A program made the translations under genes and the position numbers. Positions 38,480 through 46,392 of a DNA stretch of 64,000 nucleotides are shown piece by piece. Below the pieces are notes generated by a model. The model was not told the origin of the DNA and did not search any database. It saw only the letters and a list, made by a program, of their open reading frames with translations. The stretch lies in contig JADJXD010000001.1 in assembly GCA_016715985.1 (NCBI GenBank), forward strand, positions 5,208,001-5,272,000, written 5' to 3'. The first letter of the stretch is position 1. Every line of letters starts with the position of its first letter. Source of the DNA: Saprospiraceae bacterium (lineage in GTDB: Bacteria > Bacteroidota > Bacteroidia > Chitinophagales > Saprospiraceae).

Positions 38480-38806
38480 CTACTCCTGCTCAGATGCAAA
38501 TCTGATGGTGGTAGTACTCACATCCCGATGGGTGGTGATGATCAGTCCTGTATGTGGAGGACATAAAGTATAAGGAATAAAATATCTGGAAGTAAGAAGA
38601 CCACTGCCCAAGAGCGCAGCGAGTGTATTATCAAAACGAGTGGATCTGGAGATAACACCAAAATCGGTAGCAAGATGGCACTCTAAAAAGTGATCAACAA
38701 TCTGTCTTAATGATGATGATGTCTGCAAGGCTAAAGTAATACCTGGACTGAATACAATAGTGCCAGGATCAAATGTAAGACCAGGTAAGAGATATGTGTG
38801 TCGCAT
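38480..38806 (-). CDS. Small accessory protein (108 aa), divergent paralogue
   Basis: Distant relative of the next ORF: both end in a strand-turn-strand region (RYFIPYTLCPPHTGLIITTHRDVSTTTIRF here, and SVYVIPAG ... KVWIITESSREYTTVLF there) and share overall order. The family looks like short proteins annotated on plasmids and integrative elements as plasmid-related or hypothetical, whose usual text includes GDWG and WIITEADRSVTTILLPEEY. This copy has lost the GDWG part. Function unknown. It is followed by a 29-nt hairpin. Confidence 0.55.
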   Translation of the reverse strand: MRHTYLLPGLTFDPGTIVFSPGITLALQTSSSLRQIVDHFLECHLATDFGVISRSTRFDNTLAALLGSGLLTSRYFIPYTLCPPHTGLIITTHRDVSTTTIRFASEQE

Positions 38807-38843
38807 AATCTAAATTTAAAATGTGAAAAAAAAGGATGAATAA

Positions 38844-38872
38844 GATAGCCCTGGTCAGAGACCAAGGCTATC
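38844..38872 (-). terminator. 29-nt hairpin after the second small ORF
   Basis: GATAGCCCTGGT...ACCAAGGCTATC with a 5-nt loop, 10 bases beyond the stop of the 100-residue ORF. Compared with the hairpin at 38443 it keeps pairing through compensatory change. Confidence 0.6.
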
Positions 38873-38882
38873 AAATCAGAGA

Positions 38883-39185
38883 CTAATACTCTGAAGGGAA
38901 TAAAACGGTAGTGTACTCTCTGGATGACTCAGTGATAATCCAAACCTTACTCTCCAAGGTATAGAGACCAGCAGGAATAACATAGACTGAGAAAATACGA
39001 CTGCCATCCAGAAGTGCAGCATCATCAGGACAACAATCTCCCCAATCCTGAGACTGGTGACGAGCTATGCACTGACGAATAAATGCTGCAAAAGGTCTAT
39101 GCTCACAGGTAGCTCCAAATACAGTGGAAGTCATAAAAAGTGAGCCTGTCTCAAAAGCTGAAACAGTGTCTGATAAAAATGTCAT
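38883..39185 (-). CDS. Plasmid-related type small protein (100 aa)
   Basis: Contains IARHQSQDWGDCCPDDAALLDGSRIFSVY and KVWIITESSREYTTVLFPSEY (given here in parts: RHQSQDWGDCCPDD; RIFSVY; WIITESSREYTTVLFP). This matches a widespread small family seen on plasmids and mobile elements, with the GDWG and WIITE-TT-L-P signature. No biochemical function is established. The gene lies next to its paralogue on the same strand, each with its own 3' hairpin, so each looks like an independent cassette. A structured non-coding region lies just upstream. Confidence 0.65.
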   Translation of the reverse strand: MTFLSDTVSAFETGSLFMTSTVFGATCEHRPFAAFIRQCIARHQSQDWGDCCPDDAALLDGSRIFSVYVIPAGLYTLESKVWIITESSREYTTVLFPSEY

Positions 39186-39258
39186 GATAAATAAAATTAA
39201 AAGTGAATACTAAGTGTATAGCTATCTCAGCCATACTAACAGGTACCCAGCAGCGTAA

Positions 39259-39342
39259 GGAATCTGATTTCATGCAAGGTGGAACGCCTTTAAGGCGCAA
39301 GCACAGGATTTGTGTTTAGCAGACCTTGCATATATCAGATCC
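39259..39342. other. Three-way-junction-like structured region
   Basis: The outer arms are ATCTGAT..ATGCAAGGT on the left (39259-39280) and ACCTTGCATATATCAGATCC on the right (39323-39342), nearly complementary. Between them are two separate small hairpins: the perfect palindrome CGCCTTTAAGGCG (39285-39297) and CACAGGATTTGTG (39302-39314). The layout would fold as a three-way junction in RNA or as a cruciform in DNA. It lies between two divergent ORFs. Confidence 0.55.
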
Positions 39343-39445
39343 GTAGCTACCTTTGTGCCTGTATGTGTGGTAATAAAAGCGGGTGGGTTTACAACTGCTT
39401 TTTAGGTCATGTACATTTCCGGCACCTTTTTTAATGAAATTGTGT

Positions 39446-39453
39446 TAGATTTG
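39446..39453 (+). promoter_or_regulatory. -7 promoter box for the 61-aa ORF
   Basis: TAGATTTG fits TAnnTTTG and lies 19 bases before the ATG at 39473, the same spacing seen for nhaD. Confidence 0.6.
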
Positions 39454-39472
39454 TAGAAGAAAATTAAATATT

Positions 39473-39658
39473 ATGGACCACAGTGATGACCAGTCAGATT
39501 TTGCACCTGATGATGATTTGCTTATGCAGCAGGAGATAATGTTATTGAGGATAAAAGCTTATGAAAATAGTTCAACTTTTACAGAAGAACAATTTCAGCG
39601 AGAAGAAAAGGAGATCAGGGAAAAATATGCCTATAGGCATCGATCAGAATATTATTAG
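39473..39658 (+). CDS. Small acidic/helical protein (61 aa), unknown
   Basis: The product starts MDHSDDQSDFAPDDDLLMQQ and continues as a charged helix (RIKAYENSSTFTEEQFQREE, EIREKYAYRHRSEYY). A well-placed promoter and normal codon use argue for a real gene. No family recognised. Small acidic helical proteins in such accessory regions can be antitoxin-like or anti-defence proteins, but nothing here proves it. No toxin partner is visible next to it. Confidence 0.5.
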   Translation: MDHSDDQSDFAPDDDLLMQQEIMLLRIKAYENSSTFTEEQFQREEKEIREKYAYRHRSEYY

Positions 39659-39741
39659 TGTATCTGTGTCAAAACACACGATACCATAAACAAAAACCGA
39701 TAAGCAGCAAAAATCAGCGGGGCATTTTTGTCAAGATTTTT

Positions 39742-39812
39742 GGTGTAAAATATACAGGAATGGAGCCTTGAAACGCTACCAAACCATATTTTGCACCTAA
39801 ACCTTCAAGGCT
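39742..39812. other. Interleaved inverted repeats (pseudoknot-like)
   Basis: GGTGTAAAATAT (39742-39753) can pair with ATATTTTGCACC (39786-39797), and AGCCTTGAA (39764-39772) with TTCAAGGCT (39804-39812). The second pair straddles the first, so the two stems together would form an H-type pseudoknot. There is no ORF here. The rest of the gap up to 39950 shows nothing else. Confidence 0.45.
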
Positions 39813-39950
39813 TGATCTATACTAAGGCAAGGATTATCTTTGCCGGTTGGTTTTTATTATAATTATATAACTACAGTCTTATTAAACTTTGTGTTGTGTT
39901 CATTTTATTAAAATAATAAAGAAAATCAAACTTCAAATACTATGATTATT

Positions 39951-40904
39951 TTAATCTTTCTTTGAATACTTTTTTGGCTTCACCCCCATATATCTTTCGA
40001 ATAGTCTTGAAAAATGACTCAAGTTGCTAAATCCCAACTCATAACCAACATCAGACACAGACATTTTTTTCTGACTTAATAGGTTAGCCGCTTCTGCTAT
40101 TCTTATCTTTTGGTGATAATTGTATATACTTAGACCAAAAATTTGTTTGAAAGATCGGGACATTTTACTTATACTCATATTAGCTAAAATTGCTAAGTTT
40201 TCTAAGGGTGGACAAATTGTCAAATCACGTAATAGAATATTTCTAATCTCATATACAGCTACCAAATCATTTCGATTTAGTGGGTAATTTTCACTTTCCT
40301 TTCTTCTCAAAAGCGTTACAAAGAATTGATAAATTAATTCTTCTGCTTTTATTTTATAATATAAACTTGGCAAGATCTCAAAGTTTGTAAATTCAAAAAT
40401 TTCTTTAGCTAAATTTACAATGTTTAATGATATTAATTCTTCGTATAGAAAAGGTTGGTTATTCGCAAGAATAGTTTCCAGAACTTCATGTCCAGCACCA
40501 TGCGATAGTAGTTCTTTAAGATAATCTACTTTAATCCCTATTATTATATTATTGATCTGAATGTGTGCAGGTAATGAAATATCCAATTCAATATTTGATG
40601 AACTTAATTGGACATATGGAAAGACTGTTGAATCTGTTTTTTCAATTAAGGGTAGAATATTTCTAAAGCTAAATGAAAGATACTCATGGTTGTATGGACC
40701 AGCATTTCTTGAACCTATTTCATTTTCATTTAAAGTACATTGAACAATTAACAGAGTCATTTTTTCAAATAAACCTATTTTATGAACGTACCCACGTCCG
40801 ATCTCAGCTGGAAGTTCTACCTTACCTTTATTGGGGAAATGTCTAAAACGTTCTTTCAAAAATTCAAACAACTTACTACCTTCTAAATGAGAACTTGGAT
40901 GCAT
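39951..40904 (-). CDS. AraC-family transcriptional regulator
   Basis: 317 residues. The C-terminal 100 residues form the double helix-turn-helix of AraC/XylS proteins: LENLAILANMSISKMSRSFKQ for the first, then KMSVSDVGYELGFSNLSHFSRLF and the ending MGVKPKKY. The N-terminal 200 residues are a sensing domain without a recognisable ligand motif; the arrangement resembles Bacteroidota relatives of the PchR type that control iron uptake. It is divergent from a TonB receptor/DUF4249 operon with 178 bases between, so it most likely regulates that operon. Confidence 0.88.
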   Translation of the reverse strand: MHPSSHLEGSKLFEFLKERFRHFPNKGKVELPAEIGRGYVHKIGLFEKMTLLIVQCTLNENEIGSRNAGPYNHEYLSFSFRNILPLIEKTDSTVFPYVQLSSSNIELDISLPAHIQINNIIIGIKVDYLKELLSHGAGHEVLETILANNQPFLYEELISLNIVNLAKEIFEFTNFEILPSLYYKIKAEELIYQFFVTLLRRKESENYPLNRNDLVAVYEIRNILLRDLTICPPLENLAILANMSISKMSRSFKQIFGLSIYNYHQKIRIAEAANLLSQKKMSVSDVGYELGFSNLSHFSRLFERYMGVKPKKYSKKD

Positions 40905-40964
40905 TTTTACGATTTTGAACTGTTTATTAAAGAAATGGGACTATTTTGATGTAATAGAACGGAC

Positions 40965-40972
40965 TACCTTTG
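40965..40972 (+). promoter_or_regulatory. -7 promoter box for the TonB receptor operon
   Basis: TACCTTTG fits TAnnTTTG. It lies about 110 bases before the receptor ATG, leaving a long leader, and within the divergent region shared with the AraC regulator. Confidence 0.55.
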
Positions 40973-41082
40973 CAGAATATTTTAAATTCATATCATAATT
41001 TGATTATACGTCTACCTATTCAATACATGCATTTCCTTTAATAGGGCAAGGCATTTTTTCATTCATTATAATATTTTAAAAC

Positions 41083-43377
41083 ATGCAACAAAAAGTATTG
41101 GCCTTGGTAGGCTTATTGTTTATTTGCTTTGGACTCCATGCACAAAAAAATGTGACCTTAAGTGGAACTATCAAAGATAGTAATTCAGGTGAATCCTTAA
41201 TCGGCGCAACCGTAACTGTAGTTGAATTGCCAAATACAGGAACGACCACCAACGAGTATGGGTTCTATTCCCTTAGTATCCCGTCGGGTACGTACAATAT
41301 CAGTGTTTCTTACCTTGGGTATGCCGATCAAAAAGAGGCGCTAAATTTATCTGCAAACATCGCGAAAGACTGGAATTTGTCTGAAGGTGTTGCCATCCAA
41401 GAAGTAGTAATCACCGCTGTAAAAGAAGATGAAAATCTTAGTAGGGCTACCATGGGGACAGAAGTACTTAATATCAAAGAGATCGCTAAAATCCCTGTTC
41501 TGTTTGGTGAAAAAGATTTAGTTAAAACAATTCAACTAATGCCTGGTGTAAAATCAAATGGCGAAGGTAGTAACGGGTTTTCAGTAAGGGGTGGTGCTAC
41601 AGACCAAAACCTTATTTTATTGGATGAAGCTCCTGTTTATAATGCTTCGCATTTATTAGGTTTCTTTAGTACTTTTAATAGCGATGCTATCAAAGATGCG
41701 ACAATCATTAAAGGAAATAGTCCGGCACAGTTTGGTGGTAGGCTTTCTTCCGTTCTTGATGTTAAAATGAAAGAAGGCAATAACAAACAATATCACGTAA
41801 GTGGAGGACTAGGACTGATAAGTAGCAGACTCACTATAGAAGGTCCGATACAGAAAGAAAAATCTTCGTTTATAGTTTCTGGTCGTAGAACATATGTAGA
41901 TGTCTTTACAAAGCTATCTAATGATTTTAAGGATAGTAAACTGTATTTCTATGATCTCAATGCTAAGGCTAATGTACAAGTAAATAGCAAAAATAAGATT
42001 TACTTTTCCAGTTATTTTGGTAAAGATGTTTTGGGATTTGGCACTGCATTTAATTCCAATTGGGGAAATTCAACAGCTACCATCAGATGGAATAGTCTTG
42101 TCAACAGTAAATTATTTTCCAACGCATCTTTATTATATAGTAACTATGATTTTAATATTGGTTTTGGAGGAAATATCAATATCAACTCGAATATCAAGGA
42201 CATCAATCTATCGCAGGATTTTTCATATTATTATAATCCGAAAAATACAATTAAAGTAGGGTTTAGCGTCATACATCATAACCTGACGCCAAGTACTACT
42301 CAAGGGACTGAAGTTCAAAATATTAAGAATAGTAGGAAGGCATTAGAAAGTGCTATATATATCAATAATACATATAAACCAAGTGATAAATTCAGTTTTG
42401 ATTATGGTATTAGGATGTCTATGTACACTTTGCTTGGAGGGGATACCTACAATATTTATAAAGAAAATATTAAAGTAGATTCTGTTGTTTTAGCTTCAGG
42501 GAAAGTAGGGCAAACTTATACAAACTTAGAACCCAGATTGTCTATGAATTATAGAGTGAATTCGTCGTCCAGTATTAAGTTAGGGTATGCTCGTAATACA
42601 CAAAGCTTACATTTACTGAGTAACTCTACAAGCGGAAATCCTACCGATAGTTGGATAGGCAATAGCTACAATATCAAACCCGAAATAGCAGATCAGGTAA
42701 GTGTTGGATTGAGTAAAAATTTAAATGATAATAAATACGAGTTTAATATTGAAGGATATTATAAATCAATGAAAAATCAAATTGATTTCAGAGATGGAGT
42801 AGATATCAATACTGCTCCAGATATAGAGAAGGAGTTGTTATATGGTATTGGTAGAGCTTATGGGATTGAGTTTTTGGTGAAAAAGAAATCTGGAAAATTA
42901 ACAGGTTGGATAGGTTATACATTATCAAAAACTGAACGAAAAATTAGTGGAATTAATAATAATGATTGGTACAATGCTAAACAAGACAGAACTCATGACT
43001 TGTCAATTGTAGGTATATATAGCTTAACAAAAAAATGGAATCTTGGGGCTACATTTATTTATAATACTGGAAATGCAGTAACCTTCCCTACTGGTAAGTA
43101 TGAAATAAGTGGCATTCCGATTATTCAATATGGTGCGAGAAATGATAATAGGATGCCAGCAACACATCGTTTAGACCTTAGTGCTACTTATGAAAAGCCA
43201 AGTAAAGGAAGATACCAGAGTTCGTGGAATTTTGGATTGTATAATGCATATGGACAAAGGAATCCTTTTAGTATTGATTTTAGAGAAAATACAACTAATA
43301 ATCCTGGCAAAATCGAAGCTGTTAAGTCATCCTTGTTTCGATGGATACCTAGCGTAACTTATAATTTCAAATTTTAA
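41083..43377 (+). CDS. TonB-dependent receptor with carboxypeptidase-like N-domain
   Basis: Outer-membrane receptor that imports a ligand using energy from TonB. Signal peptide (KVLALVGLLFICFGLHAQ), then a carboxypeptidase-like regulatory domain (LSGTIKDSNSGESLIGATV ... YNISVSYLGYADQ), the plug domain (FSVRGGATDQNLILLDEAPVY ... GGRLSSVLDVKMKEG), and a 22-strand type barrel ending in SVTYNFKF with terminal Phe. Length 764 is normal and intact. The next gene, a DUF4249 lipoprotein, starts 22 bases later and probably cooperates at the outer membrane. The divergent AraC regulator suggests substrate-controlled expression; iron-chelate uptake is a guess. Confidence 0.9.
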   Translation: MQQKVLALVGLLFICFGLHAQKNVTLSGTIKDSNSGESLIGATVTVVELPNTGTTTNEYGFYSLSIPSGTYNISVSYLGYADQKEALNLSANIAKDWNLSEGVAIQEVVITAVKEDENLSRATMGTEVLNIKEIAKIPVLFGEKDLVKTIQLMPGVKSNGEGSNGFSVRGGATDQNLILLDEAPVYNASHLLGFFSTFNSDAIKDATIIKGNSPAQFGGRLSSVLDVKMKEGNNKQYHVSGGLGLISSRLTIEGPIQKEKSSFIVSGRRTYVDVFTKLSNDFKDSKLYFYDLNAKANVQVNSKNKIYFSSYFGKDVLGFGTAFNSNWGNSTATIRWNSLVNSKLFSNASLLYSNYDFNIGFGGNININSNIKDINLSQDFSYYYNPKNTIKVGFSVIHHNLTPSTTQGTEVQNIKNSRKALESAIYINNTYKPSDKFSFDYGIRMSMYTLLGGDTYNIYKENIKVDSVVLASGKVGQTYTNLEPRLSMNYRVNSSSSIKLGYARNTQSLHLLSNSTSGNPTDSWIGNSYNIKPEIADQVSVGLSKNLNDNKYEFNIEGYYKSMKNQIDFRDGVDINTAPDIEKELLYGIGRAYGIEFLVKKKSGKLTGWIGYTLSKTERKISGINNNDWYNAKQDRTHDLSIVGIYSLTKKWNLGATFIYNTGNAVTFPTGKYEISGIPIIQYGARNDNRMPATHRLDLSATYEKPSKGRYQSSWNFGLYNAYGQRNPFSIDFRENTTNNPGKIEAVKSSLFRWIPSVTYNFKF

Positions 43378-43399
43378 TAATCATAATCATCTTAAAGAA

Positions 43400-44188
43400 A
43401 TGAAATCTATCATATATATATTTATTGGAATGATATTGTTTACTAGTTGTGAGCAAATCATAGAATTGGAATTAAATGAAAACACATCCAAAATCGTAAT
43501 TGAAGGAAGCATAACAGATCAACCTGGACCATACTTTGTAAAAATCACAAAATCTACGACTCTAAGCGAGCAAGGTCAGTCTCCAACTGTTGACAATGCA
43601 GAAGTGACAATAAGTGATGATCAAGGCAATAATGAAAAGCTTGATTTTATTGGAAATGGGGTATATCAAACTAAAAATTTGCAAGGCGTTTCTGGGCGTA
43701 CATATTTACTTTCGGTAAATGCAGAAAGTAATTTTTTTACTGCACAAAGTAGAATGCCAGAAATAGTAGTACTAGATTCAATCAAAATAGTTAAAAGTTC
43801 CTTTGCAGGTGAAATTGACTATGATTTTATTCCTATATATACTGACCCTGAAACTAAAGGAGACCAATATAGATTTATATTGTCAATTAATGGAAAGCTA
43901 ATGAAGTCTCATTTTGTACTTAATGACAATGTCGAAAATGGTGTAGAAAATAGTCAACACTTACAAAACATTATGGAATTGGCTCTAATTCCTGGAGATG
44001 AAGTCACGGTCCAAATGCAAAAAATAGACACCAATGTAGGACTATATTATGCTACATTAGTTCAAAATACAGATACAGGGCCAGGTGGCGGTGCTACTCC
44101 TAGTAATCCACCCAATAATATTTCAAATGGAGCATTGGGTATTTTTTCAGCACATACTGTTCAACAAAAAAGTGCTGTCATAAAATAA
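43400..44188 (+). CDS. DUF4249 outer-membrane lipoprotein
   Basis: Lipobox near the start (IFIGMILFTSC), then the typical DUF4249 opening EQIIELELNENTSKIVIEGSI with a beta-sandwich body (VDNAEVTISDDQG, NGVYQTKNLQGVSGRTYLL) and the family ending PPNNISNGALGIFSAHTV. DUF4249 proteins are commonly encoded right after TonB receptors of this type and are thought to be surface ligand-binding partners. At 262 residues it is at the short end of the family but has both termini. Confidence 0.85.
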   Translation: MKSIIYIFIGMILFTSCEQIIELELNENTSKIVIEGSITDQPGPYFVKITKSTTLSEQGQSPTVDNAEVTISDDQGNNEKLDFIGNGVYQTKNLQGVSGRTYLLSVNAESNFFTAQSRMPEIVVLDSIKIVKSSFAGEIDYDFIPIYTDPETKGDQYRFILSINGKLMKSHFVLNDNVENGVENSQHLQNIMELALIPGDEVTVQMQKIDTNVGLYYATLVQNTDTGPGGGATPSNPPNNISNGALGIFSAHTVQQKSAVIK

Positions 44189-44254
44189 AGTATTAGTCAT
44201 GTTTAAAAATATTGCCCAGAAAAGGAATTGGTGTTGTTTTTTTAAACGAAAACT

Positions 44255-44262
44255 TATATTTG
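44255..44262 (+). promoter_or_regulatory. -7 promoter box in a hairpin loop
   Basis: TATATTTG fits TAnnTTTG. It lies inside the loop of an inverted repeat TTGCCCAGAA/TTCTGGGCAA (44212-44221 and 44270-44279). The repeat may be the terminator of the upstream operon or an operator for the next ORF. Confidence 0.5.
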
Positions 44263-44351
44263 ATTTCAATTCTGGGCAAACTAATAAAAAAGAATAAACA
44301 ATAATATTTGATTGCATTGAAATGCTTTATAAACGATATAATAATTTAAAT

Positions 44352-44552
44352 ATGTCAAATAAAGAAATTTTTGAATTTACTGATGATGAAATAGCTTACA
44401 TTATACCTGAAATTGGTGCTTTTTTGCCAAATCAAAATAGAAACGAAATTCCAACTATTCCAATGTATGAATTGGTCATGTTTTCCTACTTAACTTGGAC
44501 ACCTGTTCATGAATTAATTAAACCTATTAGATTTCCATATTGGAGTCTTTAA
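44352..44552 (+). CDS. Hypothetical protein (66 aa)
   Basis: Short ORF with a promoter box about 90 bases upstream. Starting at MSNKEIFEFTDDEIAYI gives 66 residues; an earlier in-frame ATG at 44322 would add ten. The product ends HELIKPIRFPYWSL. No family recognised and no membrane segment. Codon use is like that of the neighbouring TonB operon. It borders the long non-coding hairpin region. Confidence 0.45.
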   Translation: MSNKEIFEFTDDEIAYIIPEIGAFLPNQNRNEIPTIPMYELVMFSYLTWTPVHELIKPIRFPYWSL

Positions 44553-44723
44553 TTAGGTGTTTTTTTGTGAGTAATAAAAAAGTGAAATAAAGAATTCTCA
44601 ATGCAACTGAAAACCGACCACTAGACTTGCCTATCGGCAGACAAGAGTGGTGAAAATAGAGAGTGGATTTTCTCCGAAGCCTTCAGGCTCGGTTAAGAAG
44701 TTTGTGAGATACGAACGCTATAA

Positions 44724-44879
44724 CCCACATTAATCACCAGAAAATCTATTACAGCTTGAAGCTACTTCAAAATATGGAGTTTTCAAATGCACCGTAGCTC
44801 TGCTATGCCTTATTTTCCAAATCTCCATATTTTCTTGTATTTCCAATCTTCATGATGAAGTTCTGGTGAATAATGTGGG
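44724..44879. repeat. Nested inverted repeat 1 of the hairpin region
   Basis: Outer arms of 19 bases (CCCACATTAATCACCAGAA and its near-perfect complement at 44861-44879, one mismatch) enclose a perfect 11-bp pair AAAATATGGAG/CTCCATATTTT (44769-44779, 44823-44833). Further small palindromes, CTTCATGATGAAG among them, lie between the stems. Confidence 0.75.
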
Positions 44880-44965
44880 TTTGTCAGGTTATACAGCCTT
44901 GAGCCTTGAATATGCCATAAAAAACATACCACCAGAGGTGGTAATATAATTAAGAAAGAAGTCTA

Positions 44966-45052
44966 GGGGCAGCGGGCCAGATGGTGCACACAGGAGAAAT
45001 GTGAGGGACAAACTATGGCTGTGTGTATCAGATGGCCCCACATGGCTGCCCC
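44966..45052. repeat. Nested inverted repeat 2 of the hairpin region
   Basis: Three stems nested in order: GGGGCAGC/GCTGCCCC, GGGCCA/TGGCCC, ACACAG/CTGTGT. Confidence 0.65.
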
Positions 45053-45069
45053 AAAATCAAATAAAATGA

Positions 45070-45164
45070 GCTGCGGTAGATGTGCCATGCATACACATGA
45101 TGTAAATGTAATGATCCCAAAGGGTACATGATGTGGATGTGATGGCACATATACAGGTAGCAGC
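45070..45164. repeat. Nested inverted repeat 3 of the hairpin region
   Basis: Outer GCTGC/GCAGC and inner ATGTGCCAT/ATGGCACAT (45080-45088, 45142-45150). The word ATGGCACATATA occurs again at 45238-45249 in the loop of the next hairpin, allowing alternative pairing. Confidence 0.6.
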
Positions 45165-45208
45165 GAAAATACTGCCAGCCATAGCCGCCAGAATGTAAGC
45201 ATGAATAC

Positions 45209-45285
45209 ACATAGTATCTAACATAATGACAAGGAATATGGCACATATAGTGTAACGGTACTTGTCTATATGGTAGATACTATGT
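45209..45285. repeat. Nested inverted repeat 4 of the hairpin region
   Basis: A perfect 12-bp outer pair ACATAGTATCTA/TAGATACTATGT, with GACAAG/CTTGTC nested inside. Confidence 0.7.
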
Positions 45286-45297
45286 AACTGCGACAAA

Positions 45298-45408
45298 GCC
45301 ACTTACGGGAGTGTTTAGATAGCGTTTATGGGCATAGTGTACAATTGTTTTGGGATTGGCGTATGGGTACTCTATGAACATAAAGCGCTATGAGCAAAAG
45401 CAAGTGGC
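45298..45408. repeat. Nested inverted repeat 5 of the hairpin region
   Basis: Three stems: GCCACTT/AAGTGGC, ATAGCGTTTATG/CATAAAGCGCTAT (one bulged base), and CATAGTGTAC/GTACTCTATG (one mismatch). Confidence 0.7.
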
Positions 45409-45603
45409 TGAAACATTCTGGTCTATGGCTGAGACAGTATGCCATTTTACCTGTGAAAGGGTGAACGTAGCGGAATGCAATGAAGCAAGCACCCGACAAA
45501 TAAGTAAGTGCAAAGCACACAGCTATTGCAGTATGGCTTTTGTGTTTGGATAGAAGCAGGATGGCATAATAGTATGTGTATCATTTCACTACGTGCTGCA
45601 TGG

Positions 45604-45707
45604 CAGAATTTTAATAGGTGGAATGTCAAGAGTATGAAACAGTGATTTGCTGACATTCCCCTATGGAAATTCTGTCAGTGTAAAGCTGAGACAATGATAC
45701 TCATACT
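45604..45707. repeat. Nested inverted repeat 7 with a loop-tail match
   Basis: Arms of 24-25 bases (45604-45628 and 45651-45674) pair with about three mismatches: CAGAATTT..ATAGG.GGAATGTCA. A loop word AGTATGA (45632-45638) is complementary to TCATACT at 45701-45707 beyond the stem, which would make a pseudoknot. Confidence 0.65.
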
Positions 45708-45885
45708 GCGGGAATCCGTAGGCTCTCCTGATAAATGAAATGTAATGAAATGTAACTTGTGAAATGTAATGAATCGAATGCAGAAGGTGTGCTGAAGGAT
45801 GATGTTATAAACTCAGTCCAGAGTCCGACAGTCCAAAAGGTATAGGTTCCAGACTGGACTGGACTTTCGGACTACTACTTAAAAA

Positions 45886-46248
45886 CTATATTATAGTTAT
45901 CTGGTCCGGAAACTTAGCTACAATTTGTGGTTTTCCTTTATATTCAGCTGCCATGCCTGTTACACAGACATTTTGATTCTTATATTTTTCTACCGGAGAA
46001 AATGGAAAATTAACAAGGTCCTTTGCAAAAATAACTACTGTAAATTTATGGTCAGGATATCTACCACCAAAATTAAGATAGGTGATACTACTCTCTCCGG
46101 CTGGTCTAAATGCATCTGCAATTTTATCACAAACTTTTACATGCTGGCCAATATAACTTGATACACTGTCTATAGATATCTCAGTTTGTGCAGACAAATT
46201 ATTAGTCAAAAATAGGACTGAAATTATGGTTATTAATCTGATCATCAT
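45886..46248 (-). CDS. Exported OB-fold-like protein (120 aa)
   Basis: Signal peptide (MIRLITIISVLFLTNNLSAQ) followed by one small beta-barrel domain: IGQHVKVCDKIADAF, TYLNFGGRYPDHKFTVVIFA, NVCVTGMAAEYKGKPQIVA. The order of strands and the words YLNxGGxYPDxxFTVVI and KxVCVTGxxxxYKGKPxI are typical of secreted single OB-fold proteins in Bacteroidota. It probably resides in the periplasm. Ligand unknown; family known only by sequence. It is divergent from the restriction-modification operon. Confidence 0.7.
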   Translation of the reverse strand: MMIRLITIISVLFLTNNLSAQTEISIDSVSSYIGQHVKVCDKIADAFRPAGESSITYLNFGGRYPDHKFTVVIFAKDLVNFPFSPVEKYKNQNVCVTGMAAEYKGKPQIVAKFPDQITII

Positions 46249-46273
46249 TTTTAGAAGTTGTGTTTAATGAGCT

Positions 46274-46281
46274 CAAATGTA
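46274..46281 (-). promoter_or_regulatory. -7 promoter box for the OB-fold gene
   Basis: On the minus strand it reads TACATTTG, 25 bases before the start codon. Confidence 0.6.
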
Positions 46282-46342
46282 AGATAAATAATGAAATGTT
46301 GGATTGAATAGTTAAAAGTATTGGATTTTTGAAGGCTGCGAT

Positions 46343-46350
46343 TATCTTTG
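46343..46350 (+). promoter_or_regulatory. -7 promoter box for the type I RM operon
   Basis: TATCTTTG fits TAnnTTTG, with a TTG at 46321-46323 at suitable distance as a -33 element. The hsdM ATG follows 42 bases after it. Confidence 0.7.
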
Positions 46351-46392
46351 CATATAGATCATATAAATGATCCTGACTAAAAAAGAAACCAA

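Larger units (their letters stand above)
44553..45885. other. Non-coding region built of successive large inverted repeats
   Basis: No credible gene lies in these 1.3 kb; several short ORFs overlap in different frames and have odd composition. Instead there is a chain of imperfect palindromes placed end to end, each about 75-155 bases with two or three nested stems: 44617-44651, 44724-44879, 44966-45052, 45070-45164, 45209-45285, 45298-45408, 45438-45570 and 45604-45676. The middle part is visibly richer in G and C than its surroundings. Three copies of GAAATGTAA follow at 45737-45770, and a last repeat-rich hairpin at 45814-45872 lies at the 3' end of the next minus-strand gene. Confidence 0.7.

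Noticed and set aside
39473..39658. Antitoxin of a toxin-antitoxin pair
   Set aside because: Size and acidity fit, but there is no adjacent toxin-like ORF and no recognised antitoxin motif.
44953..45302. Three overlapping minus-strand ORFs rich in His, Cys and Tyr
   Set aside because: They overlap in different frames, have unusual composition, no start signals, and coincide with long inverted repeats that explain the open frames.
45350..45656. Short ORFs on both strands in the hairpin region
   Set aside because: Mutual overlap, no recognisable protein pattern, and coincidence with palindromes; treated as non-coding.
44553..45885. Integron cassette array with attC sites
   Set aside because: The nested stems recall attC, but the conserved core words RYYYAAC/GTTRRRY are not found at the arm ends, there are no cassette ORFs between them, and no integron integrase is in the window.
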